A DNA stretch of 64,000 nt from CANLDA01 sp964021645. Its GTDB lineage: Bacteria > Pseudomonadota > Alphaproteobacteria > Rhodobacterales > Rhodobacteraceae. The notes under the pieces are model-generated. The model was not told the DNA's origin and did no database searches. It saw nothing but the letters and a program-made list of their open reading frames with translations. The stretch covers positions 34,040 through 98,039 of the forward strand of contig CAXIAD010000004.1 of NCBI GenBank assembly GCA_964021645.1. The letters are read 5' to 3'. Below are positions 1-8,729 of the stretch, piece by piece (position 1 is the first letter of the stretch; the number at the start of each line of letters is the position of its first letter). Both the position numbers and the translations under genes were made by a program.

Positions 1-1794
1 CGGATGGGTGTGTCGACTGCGCTGATAACCCTCACAATTTCGGGTATTGGAGTAATGTCTTGCAATCCTGCAATTGGTGGATTGGGTAAAGGGCATTTGG
101 TTCGTGAAATAGATGCGCTTGATGGAGTTATGGGGCGTGTCGCGGATAAGGCTGGAATTCAGTTTCGGCTTTTGAATCGGCGCAAGGGTCCTGCTGTGCA
201 AGGACCACGAGCGCAAGCTGATCGAGAAATCTATCGCGAATCAATGCTTTCAGAAATGCGAGCCCAGCCCAATTTGGATATTGTGGAAGGTGAGGTTGCT
301 GACTTTCTGCATTCTGAGGGAAAGATTTCTGGGGTTTTGTTAGCGGATGGGTCTGAGATTTCTGCAAAAGCTGTCGTCCTGACCACCGGTACATTTTTGC
401 GTGGGGTTATCCATATCGGAGATATCTCGCGCCCGGGTGGTCGCATGGGGGATCGCCCTTCTATTAAGCTTGCAGAAAGAATCGATTCGTTTGGTTTGCC
501 ACTGGGCCGCCTAAAGACCGGTACGCCCCCGCGGTTGGATAGTAAAACGATCAACTGGGACATTCTGGAGGAACAACCGGGTGACGACGATCCCACCATG
601 TTCTCCTTTATGTCAAAATCGCCGCCCGCTCGACAGGTGACTTGTGGAATTACACACACAAATGAACAAACGCATGAGATCATTCGGAGTAACCTTGAAC
701 GCTCTGCCATGTATGGCGGGCATATTGAAGGGGTTGGGCCGAGGTACTGCCCGTCGATTGAAGACAAGATAGTTAGGTTTGCAGACAAAACGTCACACCA
801 GATTTTTCTAGAGCCAGAGGGGCTTAACGTTGACAGCGTCTATCCCAATGGTATTTCGACATCTCTGCCTGAGGATGTGCAGCGGTCGTATGTTCAATCC
901 ATTGTAGGGTTGGAAAAAGCCACAATCCTGCAACCGGGCTATGCAATTGAGTATGATTACGTCGATCCCCGTGCCCTCGACTCGACACTTTCTGTTAAGG
1001 ATGTTCCTGGCCTGTATTTGGCTGGTCAAATTAACGGGACAACTGGATATGAAGAGGCTGCTGCTCAGGGTTTAGTGGCGGGTCTAAATGCGGCCCTTGC
1101 AGTAAGACAACGTGAGCCGCATGTGTTCAGCCGGACCGATAGCTACATCGGCGTGATGGTTGATGACTTGGTCACTCGAGGTGTTTCAGAACCATACCGG
1201 ATGTTTACTTCGCGTGCAGAGTTCCGTCTGTCGTTACGTGCCGACAATGCAGATCAGAGACTGACTCCCGTTGGAATCAAACTGGGATTGGTTGGGAAAA
1301 CCAGACGAGAGATGTTTTTGGCTAAGGCAAATTTGCTTGAGGCAGCGAAAATGCTTCTTGAAGAACGAACCTTTACGCCGACGGAAATTGCGGCTGCTGG
1401 TGTTGCGATCAATCAAGATGGAAAGAAGCGTACCGCCTTTCAGGTGCTTTCATTTCAGGAAGTGAGTTTTTCTGATCTCGCGGTTCTTGATCTCAGGATT
1501 GGTGATGTATCACCTGAGATTGGAGAGCAACTTACCAAAGATGCGATGTATGCCAATTACATCATTCGTCAACGTAAGGATGTTGAGGCGTTGCGTCGGG
1601 ACGAGCTGTTGTCCATTCCAAGTGATTTTGATTATATGGGCATTGAAGGTCTTTCAAATGAGTTAAAGACAAAGTTGATGCGAACTAGACCTGATAACCT
1701 TGCTCATGCTGAAAAAATTGATGGTATGACTCCTGCCGGCTTGTCATTGATTCTTGCGAGGTTACGAAGCTTTGAAAAGGAGCGTCGCGCGTGA
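1..1794 (+). CDS. mnmG: MnmG (GidA), tRNA U34 carboxymethylaminomethyl modification enzyme, 5' truncated
   Basis: FAD-dependent partner of MnmE; together they install the cmnm5 group on U34 of several tRNAs in the cytoplasm. The frame is open from base 1 (CGG, Arg, then Met-Gly-Val), so the true start lies upstream. The conserved MSCNPAIGGLGKGHL segment comes at residue 18 of the visible frame, whereas in full-length MnmG it is near residue 46, so about 28 N-terminal residues (the Rossmann GxGxxG) are missing. RRKGPAVQGPRAQADR, GGRMGDRPS and the C-terminal helical domain (RTRPDNLAHAEKIDGMTPA) are present. The stop overlaps the start of rsmG by 4 bases, as in a coupled operon. mnmE is expected just upstream, outside the window. 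Confidence 0.97.
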   Translation, partial: RMGVSTALITLTISGIGVMSCNPAIGGLGKGHLVREIDALDGVMGRVADKAGIQFRLLNRRKGPAVQGPRAQADREIYRESMLSEMRAQPNLDIVEGEVADFLHSEGKISGVLLADGSEISAKAVVLTTGTFLRGVIHIGDISRPGGRMGDRPSIKLAERIDSFGLPLGRLKTGTPPRLDSKTINWDILEEQPGDDDPTMFSFMSKSPPARQVTCGITHTNEQTHEIIRSNLERSAMYGGHIEGVGPRYCPSIEDKIVRFADKTSHQIFLEPEGLNVDSVYPNGISTSLPEDVQRSYVQSIVGLEKATILQPGYAIEYDYVDPRALDSTLSVKDVPGLYLAGQINGTTGYEEAAAQGLVAGLNAALAVRQREPHVFSRTDSYIGVMVDDLVTRGVSEPYRMFTSRAEFRLSLRADNADQRLTPVGIKLGLVGKTRREMFLAKANLLEAAKMLLEERTFTPTEIAAAGVAINQDGKKRTAFQVLSFQEVSFSDLAVLDLRIGDVSPEIGEQLTKDAMYANYIIRQRKDVEALRRDELLSIPSDFDYMGIEGLSNELKTKLMRTRPDNLAHAEKIDGMTPAGLSLILARLRSFEKERRA

Positions 1795-2396
1795 TAGATG
1801 GGCTAGATGTTTCACGTGAAACATTCGACAAACTTCAACAACTTCATGCACTGCTGCTAAAGTGGAATCCTGTGATCAACTTGGTCTCCAAATCGACTTT
1901 GTCGGATAGTTGGGAACGCCATGTTCTTGATTCACTACAGGTGTTTGATCAAGGCCCTGAGAGTGTGGAAAACTGGTTAGATCTGGGTAGCGGTGGTGGA
2001 TTTCCGGGTTTGGTTGTCGCAATTTTGGGCACCGAGGGTGGTCGAAACTTGGATGTAACGATGATCGAAAGTGACCAGAGAAAATGCCAGTTTTTGCGAA
2101 CAGTTCTTCGGGAAACTGGTAGCAAGGGAACGGTTTTGAACGAAAGAATAGAATTATCAAAGCCTCAACATGCCGACGTGATTTCTGCTCGTGCCGTTGC
2201 TGATCTCGCTACTCTTTTTGGTTTTGCTGAACGACATTTGGCCGATGATGGCATTTGCCTGTTTCCTAAGGGTATCACATGGCAAAAAGAGATAACTAAA
2301 GCGCAGGAGTCGTGGTCATTCGAATATGAGGCGATTAGAAGTAAGATTGAACCAAATGCGGTTATTCTAAAGGTTGGAGATATCAGGCGTGTCTGA
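1791..2396 (+). CDS. rsmG: RsmG (GidB), 16S rRNA G527 N7-methyltransferase
   Basis: SAM-dependent methyltransferase that makes m7G527 in 16S rRNA. At 201 residues it is family length. The SAM-binding motif LDLGSGGGFPGLV is visible at about residues 63-75, and SARAVADL near residue 127. It starts with ATG inside the mnmG stop (ATGA overlap) and ends 8 bases inside parA, so mnmG-rsmG-parA look translationally coupled. Codons 6-11 (DVSRET) are constrained by an embedded perfect parS site, which explains the VSRET motif seen in many alphaproteobacterial RsmG N-termini. Confidence 0.97.
   Translation: MIDGLDVSRETFDKLQQLHALLLKWNPVINLVSKSTLSDSWERHVLDSLQVFDQGPESVENWLDLGSGGGFPGLVVAILGTEGGRNLDVTMIESDQRKCQFLRTVLRETGSKGTVLNERIELSKPQHADVISARAVADLATLFGFAERHLADDGICLFPKGITWQKEITKAQESWSFEYEAIRSKIEPNAVILKVGDIRRV
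1808..1823. promoter_or_regulatory. parS: parS centromere site inside rsmG
   Basis: TGTTTCACGTGAAACA is a perfect 16-base palindrome identical to the bacterial parS consensus bound by ParB; one more pair (A/T) extends it to 1807-1824. It lies in the 5' part of rsmG, about 570 bases before parA. ParB loads here as a CTP-dependent clamp and spreads to form the partition complex. It is the only full match I noticed in the window. Confidence 0.95.
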
Positions 2397-3198
2397 TCCA
2401 AGTCGTCCAAAGGGCCCGAAAATTATAGCCATCGCCAATCAAAAGGGCGGGGTGGGTAAAACTACTACTACGATTAACCTGGCGGCTGCGCTTGCGAAAC
2501 TGAAGAAAAGGGTTTTGCTTATTGATTTGGACCCGCAGGGAAATGCCTCAACGGGTTTGGGTGTTGAAGCCCAAAACCGTGAGCGGACGACATATGATCT
2601 TCTTCTGGATGAGGCACCTTTGGAAGAAGTGATTCAAAACACAGATGTTGATGGCTTGAGCATTGTACCTGCGACTGTGGATCTAAGCTCGGCTGACATA
2701 GAGCTAATTTCAAATGAAAAGCGCAGTTTTTTACTCCATGACGCACTACGGCAGACTGCTATGGATGCTTTTGGCTGGGATTACGTTCTCATTGATTGCC
2801 CGCCAAGTTTGAACCTATTAACCGTGAATGCGATGATTGCCGCGCATTCCGTTTTGATACCTCTGCAAAGTGAGTTTTTCGCCCTTGAAGGACTGTCGCA
2901 GCTTATGCTTTCAATTCGAGAGGTTCGTCAAACTGCAAATGTTGGGCTGAGAATTGAGGGTGTGTTGATGACGATGTATGATGCCCGAAACAATCTCTCT
3001 CAGCAGGTGGAGCAAGATGCGAGGGCGAATTTGGGTGATTTGGTTTTCAAAACAATGATCCCGCGCAATGTTCGTGTCAGCGAGGCTCCCTCGTATGCGC
3101 AATCTGTTTTGGACTATGACCCCGCATCCAAGGGTGCCGAGGCCTATCGGTTGCTGGCACAGGAACTGCTAATCAAACACGCGAAGACCGCCGCATAA
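2389..3198 (+). CDS. parA: ParA (Soj) chromosome partitioning ATPase
   Basis: Walker-type ATPase that moves ParB-parS complexes for chromosome segregation. The deviant Walker A KGGVGKTTT lies within the first 25 residues, followed by LIDLDPQGNAS (Walker A') and VLIDCPPSLNLLTVNA (Walker B). The frame opens at TTG 2374, but GTG 2389 is preferred: GGAGA lies 8 bases upstream and the product then begins MSDPSRPKGPKIIAIANQ, the usual family N-terminus. This gives 269 residues and an 8-base overlap with the rsmG stop. parB follows after 10 bases. Confidence 0.95.
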   Translation: MSDPSRPKGPKIIAIANQKGGVGKTTTTINLAAALAKLKKRVLLIDLDPQGNASTGLGVEAQNRERTTYDLLLDEAPLEEVIQNTDVDGLSIVPATVDLSSADIELISNEKRSFLLHDALRQTAMDAFGWDYVLIDCPPSLNLLTVNAMIAAHSVLIPLQSEFFALEGLSQLMLSIREVRQTANVGLRIEGVLMTMYDARNNLSQQVEQDARANLGDLVFKTMIPRNVRVSEAPSYAQSVLDYDPASKGAEAYRLLAQELLIKHAKTAA

Positions 3199-3208
3199 GG
3201 ATCTGAAA

Positions 3209-4102
3209 ATGACTAACAACAAAGCAAAACGCGGACTTGGTCGAGGCCTCTCTGCGCTAATGGCGGACGTAACTGACGAGAGGAATGTTGTCAGCCAAAC
3301 AGAGCCTAGCAAGCGAGCTGATTTGATGGTCCCGATCGAGAAGATCGTGCCAAATCCTGATCAGCCGCGTCGTGATTTCACCGAAGAACAATTGCAGGAA
3401 CTTGCGTCTTCAATCCGTGAGAAGGGTGTTATTCAGCCGCTGATCGTACGTGTTCATCCAGGTGCAGAAGGTCAGTTCGAGATCGTTGCAGGGGAACGCA
3501 GGTGGCGTGCTTCGCAGATGGCGCAATTGCACGAGCTACCGGTTATCGTGCGAGAACTTGATGATTTGGAAGTTCTGGAATTTGCGATCATTGAAAATAT
3601 CCAGCGCGCTGACCTGAACCCGGTTGAAGAGGCGGCTGGCTACAAGCAGTTGATGGAGAAGTTTGGACACACGCAGGATGTGCTTTCCAAGGCGTTGGGT
3701 AAGAGCCGAAGCCACATTGCGAACCTGATGCGTTTGTTGAATCTGCCGACAGATATTCTGGCGCTCTTGCGGGGTGGGCAGATTAGTGCCGGACATGCGC
3801 GGGCGTTGATTACATCGGACCACGCGCGCGAAATCGCAAAACGCATTGTTGCAGAGGGATTGTCTGTGCGGCAGGCAGAGCAATTGGTTAAGAAGTATGC
3901 CTCGGGTGAGCAGGACAAGCCAAACCGTCCTGCGCCGACCAAAGATGCGGACACTAAAGCCCTTGAGGGGGATCTATCTGCAAATCTGGGCATGAAGGTT
4001 GTGATTGATCACAAGGCCGATAAGGAAAATGGTCAGGTGACGATCAAATATGCGACTTTGGAGCAGTTAGACGAAATTTGTCGAGTTCTTAGCGCCACTT
4101 AG
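3209..4102 (+). CDS. parB: ParB (Spo0J) centromere-binding CTPase
   Basis: Binds parS and forms sliding clamps with CTP. 297 residues. The N-terminal KRGLGRGLSALM region is the ParA-stimulating peptide typical of chromosomal ParB. The ParB/Srx CTP-binding domain follows (LVPIEKI..NPDQPRRDF, then GERRWRA and ENIQRADLNPVEEA), then the helix-turn-helix for parS (GKSRSHIANLMRLL and GHARALI), and a short C-terminal dimerisation domain. AAGGATCT precedes the ATG. It ends convergently, 4 bases into the DUF454 gene. Confidence 0.97.
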   Translation: MTNNKAKRGLGRGLSALMADVTDERNVVSQTEPSKRADLMVPIEKIVPNPDQPRRDFTEEQLQELASSIREKGVIQPLIVRVHPGAEGQFEIVAGERRWRASQMAQLHELPVIVRELDDLEVLEFAIIENIQRADLNPVEEAAGYKQLMEKFGHTQDVLSKALGKSRSHIANLMRLLNLPTDILALLRGGQISAGHARALITSDHAREIAKRIVAEGLSVRQAEQLVKKYASGEQDKPNRPAPTKDADTKALEGDLSANLGMKVVIDHKADKENGQVTIKYATLEQLDEICRVLSAT

Positions 4103-4452
4103 GCGTTTGGGCGGGTCCAGATAAAGAGCATCACGCAGGATAGCGTGATGCCTTGAATGATTAGGATCATTGGGCGTAATCCCAATACGATCGACAAGCC
4201 AAAAACAACCACGACTGATAGTGTTGCCATGCGCTTTGCCTTGGGGTTAATCGCACCGCTGCTTTGCCAATCCTGAATAGGTGGCCCAAACTGGGGGTGG
4301 CTTAGCATCCACTGGTGCAGGCGCTCTGAAGAGCGGGCGAAACAAAATGCTGCGAGTAATAGAAACGGTACTGTAGGCAATAGGGGAAGGATGACCCCGA
4401 TTGTTGCGAGGCCGATGCAGATACATCCCAGAGCTGCCCATACAAACCGCAT
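4099..4452 (-). CDS. YbaN/DUF454-type small inner-membrane protein
   Basis: A 117-residue protein of the DUF454 (YbaN) type; the function of the family is unknown. Two N-terminal hydrophobic segments (WAALGCICIGLATIGVILPL and PFLLLAAFCFARSS) are followed by an HPQFGPPIQDW loop typical of the family, and two more membrane segments near the C-terminus. A longer frame reaches 4533 but would run back into hemW. ATG 4452, 4 bases after the hemW stop, gives the family N-terminus MRFVWAALG. Probably the last gene of the rph-rdgB-hemW transcript. Confidence 0.85.
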   Translation of the reverse strand: MRFVWAALGCICIGLATIGVILPLLPTVPFLLLAAFCFARSSERLHQWMLSHPQFGPPIQDWQSSGAINPKAKRMATLSVVVVFGLSIVLGLRPMILIIQGITLSCVMLFIWTRPNA

Positions 4453-4456
4453 TTGC

Positions 4457-5614
4457 CTATTCCACCAATAGTTCAGCGAGCAAGGTATTGAGTACCATCC
4501 GACCGGCCTGTGTTGCACGTATTTTTGGGCCATCTAGGTTGATCATACCGATCTGTTGTAGGTGCTCACAGGTGTCGGAGTCGAGGGTTCTACCTGAAAG
4601 GGTCTGCCAGCGTGTAAGGTCGACACCTTCGCGCAGGCGCAGGCCCATCATCATCATCTCGTCCGCTTGATCAGGCAGTGCGATGGGAGAGCGGAGGTTT
4701 TCACCAGATCCTCGAGCAACCTCTTGAAGCCAGCGCTCGGGGTTTTTCCAGCATTCAATTGCGGTGCGCTGTCCACTTAGTGTTAGGCGACCATGGGCAC
4801 CGGGGCCAATTCCAGCATAGTCGCCATAGTGCCAGTAAACGAGGTTGTGACGGGATTCTGAGCCGATTTTGGCATAGTTAGAGACCTCGTAACCCTCGAG
4901 ACCAGCAGCAGCACATATTTCTCCGGTGGTTTGGTACATGTCTGCGGCGGCATCGTCTTCGGGTAATCCGCGAAGTTTACCTTTGGCATAGCGATCACCA
5001 AAAGCAGTGCCGTTTTCGATTGTTAGTTGGTAGAGGGAGAGGTGATCGATGGCCATTCCCAATGCTTCGCGAAGTTCTGATTGCCAGTCTGCCAATGTTT
5101 GATCCTGTCTCGCATAGATAAGATCGAAACTGACACGATCAAAGGTGGTGCGGGCAATTTCAAAGGCGGCCTTGGCTTCCTCAACGGTGTGAATTCGGCC
5201 CAACCGTTGCAAATCACGGTTGTTTAGAGACTGAATTCCCATGGATACGCGGTTTACGCCGCCCTGTTTATAGGCGGAAAATCGGCCGGCCTCGACAGAG
5301 CCGGGGTTTGCCTCAAGCGTGATTTCCATGTCGTTAGAGGTGGGCCACAGCGTGCGAACCCGTTCGAGAATGGCCGCGACAACATCCGGATCCATCAAAC
5401 TGGGCGTGCCGCCACCAAAGAAAACAGTGTTCAGGACGCGACCCGGAGTTTCAGCCGCGACGCGATCTAACTCTGCCAGATAGGCGACAAGCCATCGTTG
5501 TTGATCGATTTCACGGGAGACATGGGAATTAAAGTCGCAGTAGGGGCATTTGGCCTGACAAAAGGGCCAATGGATATAGAGGCCGAAGCCGCCGTTTTGC
5601 CAATCCTCAGTCAA
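4457..5614 (-). CDS. hemW: HemW-type radical SAM heme chaperone
   Basis: Radical-SAM family protein related to the oxygen-independent coproporphyrinogen oxidase HemN. The HemW clade binds heme and delivers it to respiratory enzymes rather than oxidising coproporphyrinogen. 385 residues. The CQAKCPYC motif (CX3CX2C) near residue 19 binds the 4Fe-4S cluster, and GGGTPSLM and GIQSLNNRDLQRLGRIH follow. The N-terminus begins directly with the HWPFC segment, lacking the longer N-terminal extension of true HemN, which favours HemW. Its start overlaps the rdgB stop by 8 bases. Confidence 0.93.
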   Translation of the reverse strand: MTEDWQNGGFGLYIHWPFCQAKCPYCDFNSHVSREIDQQRWLVAYLAELDRVAAETPGRVLNTVFFGGGTPSLMDPDVVAAILERVRTLWPTSNDMEITLEANPGSVEAGRFSAYKQGGVNRVSMGIQSLNNRDLQRLGRIHTVEEAKAAFEIARTTFDRVSFDLIYARQDQTLADWQSELREALGMAIDHLSLYQLTIENGTAFGDRYAKGKLRGLPEDDAAADMYQTTGEICAAAGLEGYEVSNYAKIGSESRHNLVYWHYGDYAGIGPGAHGRLTLSGQRTAIECWKNPERWLQEVARGSGENLRSPIALPDQADEMMMMGLRLREGVDLTRWQTLSGRTLDSDTCEHLQQIGMINLDGPKIRATQAGRMVLNTLLAELLVE

Positions 5615-6218
5615 AACACCCTGCTACGAATTTTTGAAAGGCATCTGCGCGGTGGCTAATGCGATTCTTTTCAGCGAAATCCATTTCGGCAAATGTTATA
5701 GTATAACCATCTGGTTGGAAGATTGGATCGTACCCATGGCCCTCTGCCCCACGCATGGGCCAAATGACTTGTCCCTCGACCTTGCCGGGGAATACCTCGT
5801 CGTGACCGTCAGGCCAGGCAAGAACCAGTGTGGAGCAAAACCGTGCAGTACGGGGCGCGGGGGCGCTGATTGCCTCTAGCTCGTCATGCGTGCGCTGCAT
5901 GGCCATGAGAAAATCGCGACCGTTGCCTGTTTCGGCCCAATCAGCCGTGTAAACACCGGGGGCGCCGTTCAGTGCATCAACCTCGATACCGCTGTCATCG
6001 GAAAGCGCGGGCAGGCCTGTCGCCTTGGCGGCGGCGTGGGCCTTAATCCGTGCATTACCAACAAAGGTGGTTTCGGTTTCTTCGGGTTCTGGCAGGTTCA
6101 TTTCGGCGGCGCCAACAACGGAAACACCAAAGGGGGCCAGTAACTGGGCAATCTCGACGAGCTTGCCCTTGTTATGCGTGGCGACCAATAGGGTGTCTCC
6201 GGTGAATTTTCTGGTCAT
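5607..6218 (-). CDS. rdgB: RdgB/HAM1 family XTP/dITP diphosphatase
   Basis: Hydrolyses non-canonical purine triphosphates (dITP, XTP) to monophosphates, keeping them out of DNA. 203 residues. The family motifs are present: VATHNKGKLVEI near the N-terminus, ALSDDSGIEVDALNGAPGVYTADWA, GYDPIFQPDG and FAEMDFAEKNRISHRADA near the C-terminus. The start overlaps the rph stop by 4 bases. The order rph-rdgB-hemW is widely conserved in alphaproteobacteria. Confidence 0.96.
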   Translation of the reverse strand: MTRKFTGDTLLVATHNKGKLVEIAQLLAPFGVSVVGAAEMNLPEPEETETTFVGNARIKAHAAAKATGLPALSDDSGIEVDALNGAPGVYTADWAETGNGRDFLMAMQRTHDELEAISAPAPRTARFCSTLVLAWPDGHDEVFPGKVEGQVIWPMRGAEGHGYDPIFQPDGYTITFAEMDFAEKNRISHRADAFQKFVAGCFD

Positions 6219-6928
6219 GCGCAGGCAGCTTTCTGCATTTCGGCAAGTTCGCCGACGCCTTTTTCAGCCAGATCCATCAGTTGGTTCATTTGATCACGAG
6301 AGAAAACTGAACCCTCAGCGGACATTTGAATCTCAATCAGTTTTTTGGAGCCGGTCATGATAAAGTTGCCATCAACGCCAGCCTCGGAATCCTCGGGGTA
6401 ATCAAGGTCAAGTACGGGTTGACCAGCATAGATACCGCAAGAAATGGCGGCAACAGGATCAACAAGCGGATCGGTAATGACGGCGCCAGTTTTCATCAGC
6501 TTGTTAACAGCGAGGCGCAGTGCGACCCAACCGCCAGTGATAGAGGCACAACGCGTGCCGCCATCGGCCTGCAACACATCGCAATCCACGGTAATTTGAC
6601 GTTCGCCAAGCGCGACGCGATCAACACCAGCGCGCAGGGCACGGCCAATAAGGCGTTGAATTTCGACGGTACGGCCACCTTGTTTACCCGAAGCTGCCTC
6701 ACGGCGCATACGGGTGTTGGTCGCGCGGGGGAGCATGCCGTATTCAGCAGTGACCCAACCTAGGCCGGAGCCTTTGATAAATGGTGGCACGCGATCTTCG
6801 ATCGTAGCGGTACAAAGGACGTGTGTGTCGCCCATTTTAATCAGGCATGAGCCCTCGGCGTGTTTGGTGAAGCCTGTTTCAAATGAAACAGGGCGCATTT
6901 CGTTCAACTGACGGCCTGAGGGGCGCAT
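6215..6928 (-). CDS. rph: Ribonuclease PH
   Basis: Phosphorolytic 3'-5' exoribonuclease that trims tRNA 3' ends. 237 residues from ATG 6928 (MRPSGRQLNEMRPVSFETGF), the conserved family start; a longer frame up to 7054 would run into hrcA and is rejected. Visible motifs: HAEGSCLIKMGDTHVLCTA, RNA-binding and phosphate-site residues in SGKQGGRTVEIQRLIGRALRA, and DCDVLQADGGTRCASITG. GGAATATC lies just upstream of the start. Divergent from hrcA across a 114-base intergenic region. Confidence 0.96.
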   Translation of the reverse strand: MRPSGRQLNEMRPVSFETGFTKHAEGSCLIKMGDTHVLCTATIEDRVPPFIKGSGLGWVTAEYGMLPRATNTRMRREAASGKQGGRTVEIQRLIGRALRAGVDRVALGERQITVDCDVLQADGGTRCASITGGWVALRLAVNKLMKTGAVITDPLVDPVAAISCGIYAGQPVLDLDYPEDSEAGVDGNFIMTGSKKLIEIQMSAEGSVFSRDQMNQLMDLAEKGVGELAEMQKAACA

Positions 6929-6991
6929 GATGATATTCCTTTGTTGCTTGGCTTTGGGATACATCCGGGGGCGGGGTAGGTGCAAGCCTGA

Positions 6992-7020
6992 TTGACCTTT
7001 CGTTCGAAGGCTCTTTAATG
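6992..7020 (+). promoter_or_regulatory. Candidate promoter for hrcA-grpE
   Basis: TTGACC (6992-6997), a 17-base spacer, then TTAATG (7015-7020), 22 bases before the hrcA ATG. The spacing fits a housekeeping sigma factor; the -10 match is moderate. No CIRCE inverted repeat is seen here, so this copy of hrcA does not look self-regulated through CIRCE. Confidence 0.35.
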
Positions 7021-7042
7021 AGAAACTAGGATTGGATGGCCC

Positions 7043-8107
7043 ATGAACGATCACACTAGTATTCTTGAAGAAATGAATAGCCGCTCTCGGGAGGTGTTTC
7101 GGCGCGTGGTTGAGGGGTATCTGGATTCAGGTGACCCGGTTGGTTCGCGGACTTTGACGCGCACACTGAGCGAAAAGGTAAGTGCTGCGACAATCCGCAA
7201 TGTGATGCAGGATCTAGAGTTTCTAGGTCTGCTGGATTCACCGCATATCAGCGCGGGGCGTGTGCCAACGCAGCTGGGTTTGCGGATGTTTGTCGATGGT
7301 TTGCTAGAGGTTGCAGACATGACGCAAGAGGATCAACAAAAGATTGATGCAACGATGGGAAATAATGGCGCAGATGTTGGCGGCATGCTGGATAGGGTTG
7401 GATCCGCGCTATCGGGCGTGACACAGGGGGCGTCGTTGGTGTTGGCGCCAAAGCAAGAAGCGCCGATAAAGCACATAGAGTTTGTCAGCCTTGCGCCAGA
7501 TCGCGCGTTGGTGGTTTTGGTTATGGCCAACGGGCATGTCGAAAATCGGCTGTTTACGCCGCCGCCGGGGCAAACGCCTAGTTCGATGCGGGAGGCGGCG
7601 AATTTCCTGAATTCCCTGATCGAGGGCAAAACCCTATCGGAATTGCAGACGGTGATTCGCACAGAGATTGCAGAGCGCCGACAGGAGATCGACGGGCTTT
7701 CGAGAGATTTGATTGAAAGTGGAATCGCAATTTGGGCCGGTGAGGGTGGCACACAGGAGCGTCTAATTGTGCGCGGGCGGGCCAATTTGCTGGGATCAGA
7801 GCAAGAGGAAGAGGATCTAGAGCGTATTCGAACCCTGTTTGACGACCTTGAACGTAAGCGCGATATCGCTGATTTTCTGGAATTGACCGACGAAGGCGAA
7901 GGTGTGCGCATTTTTATTGGTTCTGAGAACAAACTTTTTTCACTTTCGGGTTCCTCTTTGGTGGTTTCTCCATATATGAACGCTGACCGTAAGATTGTGG
8001 GCGCTGTTGGGGTCATTGGACCCAAGCGTCTGAACTATGGACGTATCGTGCCGATTGTAGATTACACGGCACAGCTGGTTGGGAAATTGATCTCCGACCG
8101 GGGTTAG
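7043..8107 (+). CDS. hrcA: HrcA heat-shock repressor
   Basis: Represses chaperone operons (typically groESL) by binding CIRCE operators; its activity is controlled by GroEL. 354 residues. The N-terminal winged helix is clear (GDPVGSRTLTRTL, SAATIRNVMQDLEFLGLLDSPHISAGRVPT). The GAF-like dimerisation domain follows, with IFIGSENKLFSLSGSSLVVSPY and a C-terminal GVIGPKRLNYGRIVPIVDYTA. Placed 9 bases before grpE, the usual alphaproteobacterial hrcA-grpE pair; dnaK-dnaJ are not in the window. Confidence 0.97.
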   Translation: MNDHTSILEEMNSRSREVFRRVVEGYLDSGDPVGSRTLTRTLSEKVSAATIRNVMQDLEFLGLLDSPHISAGRVPTQLGLRMFVDGLLEVADMTQEDQQKIDATMGNNGADVGGMLDRVGSALSGVTQGASLVLAPKQEAPIKHIEFVSLAPDRALVVLVMANGHVENRLFTPPPGQTPSSMREAANFLNSLIEGKTLSELQTVIRTEIAERRQEIDGLSRDLIESGIAIWAGEGGTQERLIVRGRANLLGSEQEEEDLERIRTLFDDLERKRDIADFLELTDEGEGVRIFIGSENKLFSLSGSSLVVSPYMNADRKIVGAVGVIGPKRLNYGRIVPIVDYTAQLVGKLISDRG

Positions 8108-8116
8108 AGGTGAAAG

Positions 8117-8677
8117 ATGGCAGAGCCGAACGAAAACAATTTTTTGGATGATCTCGCTGCCGCGGAAGCAGAAGAGTACGCGCAGGATATGGATGACATC
8201 TCGGATGAAGCGATAGAGCTGGATGAGCTGCGCGCTGAGCGGGATGAGCTAAAGAACCGCTGGATGCGGGCTTTGGCGGATGCTGAAAACGCACGCAAGC
8301 GTGGCGATAAGGCACGTCGCGAAGCCGAGCAGTACGGCGGATCAAAGCTGTCACGAGATATGTTGCCAGTTTATGACAATATGAAGCGTGCACTAGAGAC
8401 GATCACGGATGAGCAAAAAGTCACATCCGGCGCGTTGATCGAAGGTATTCAACTGACCATGCGCGAGCTTTTGAACGTATTTAAAAAGCACGGTATCGAA
8501 GTTGTCTCGCCAGAGGTTGGTGATCGTTTTGATCCCAACATGCACGAAGCAATGTTTGAGGCACCAGTGCCCGGCACGCGTGCAGGGGATATCATCCAAG
8601 TGTCTGCGCAGGGCTTTATGCTGTATGATCGCTTGTTGCGCCCTGCGCAGGTTGGGGTTTCATCCACGCCGGGTTGA
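8117..8677 (+). CDS. grpE: GrpE nucleotide exchange factor
   Basis: Nucleotide exchange factor for DnaK. 186 residues. An acidic N-terminal region leads into a long helix (about residues 30-80; RAERDELKNRWMRALADAEN). The C-terminal beta domain has the signature MHEAMFEAPVPGTRAGDIIQV, then GFMLYDRLLRPAQVGVS. Preceded by GAGGTGAAAG. A stem-loop with a T-run follows at once, overlapping the end of the convergent mutS gene. Confidence 0.96.
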   Translation: MAEPNENNFLDDLAAAEAEEYAQDMDDISDEAIELDELRAERDELKNRWMRALADAENARKRGDKARREAEQYGGSKLSRDMLPVYDNMKRALETITDEQKVTSGALIEGIQLTMRELLNVFKKHGIEVVSPEVGDRFDPNMHEAMFEAPVPGTRAGDIIQVSAQGFMLYDRLLRPAQVGVSSTPG

Positions 8678-8696
8678 TCCAAAATACAATTTACGC

Positions 8697-8729
8697 GAAA
8701 AAAGCTCCCACTGTGTTGGGGGCTTTTAT
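8697..8729. terminator. Bidirectional terminator between grpE and mutS
   Basis: An inverted repeat AAAAGCTCCCA / TTGGGGGCTTTT with one mismatch and a short loop, A-run on one side and T-run on the other. It can end transcription from both sides. The mutS stop codon (TAA at 8726-8728 on the minus strand) lies within the T-rich arm. Confidence 0.75.

Noticed and set aside
6929..7042. CIRCE operator upstream of hrcA
   Set aside because: No TTAGCACTC-N9-GAGTGCTAA-like repeat is present in the intergenic region.
7333..8025. 230-residue open frame antisense to hrcA
   Set aside because: Serine/arginine-rich composition typical of a shadow frame; hrcA on the other strand has clear family motifs throughout.
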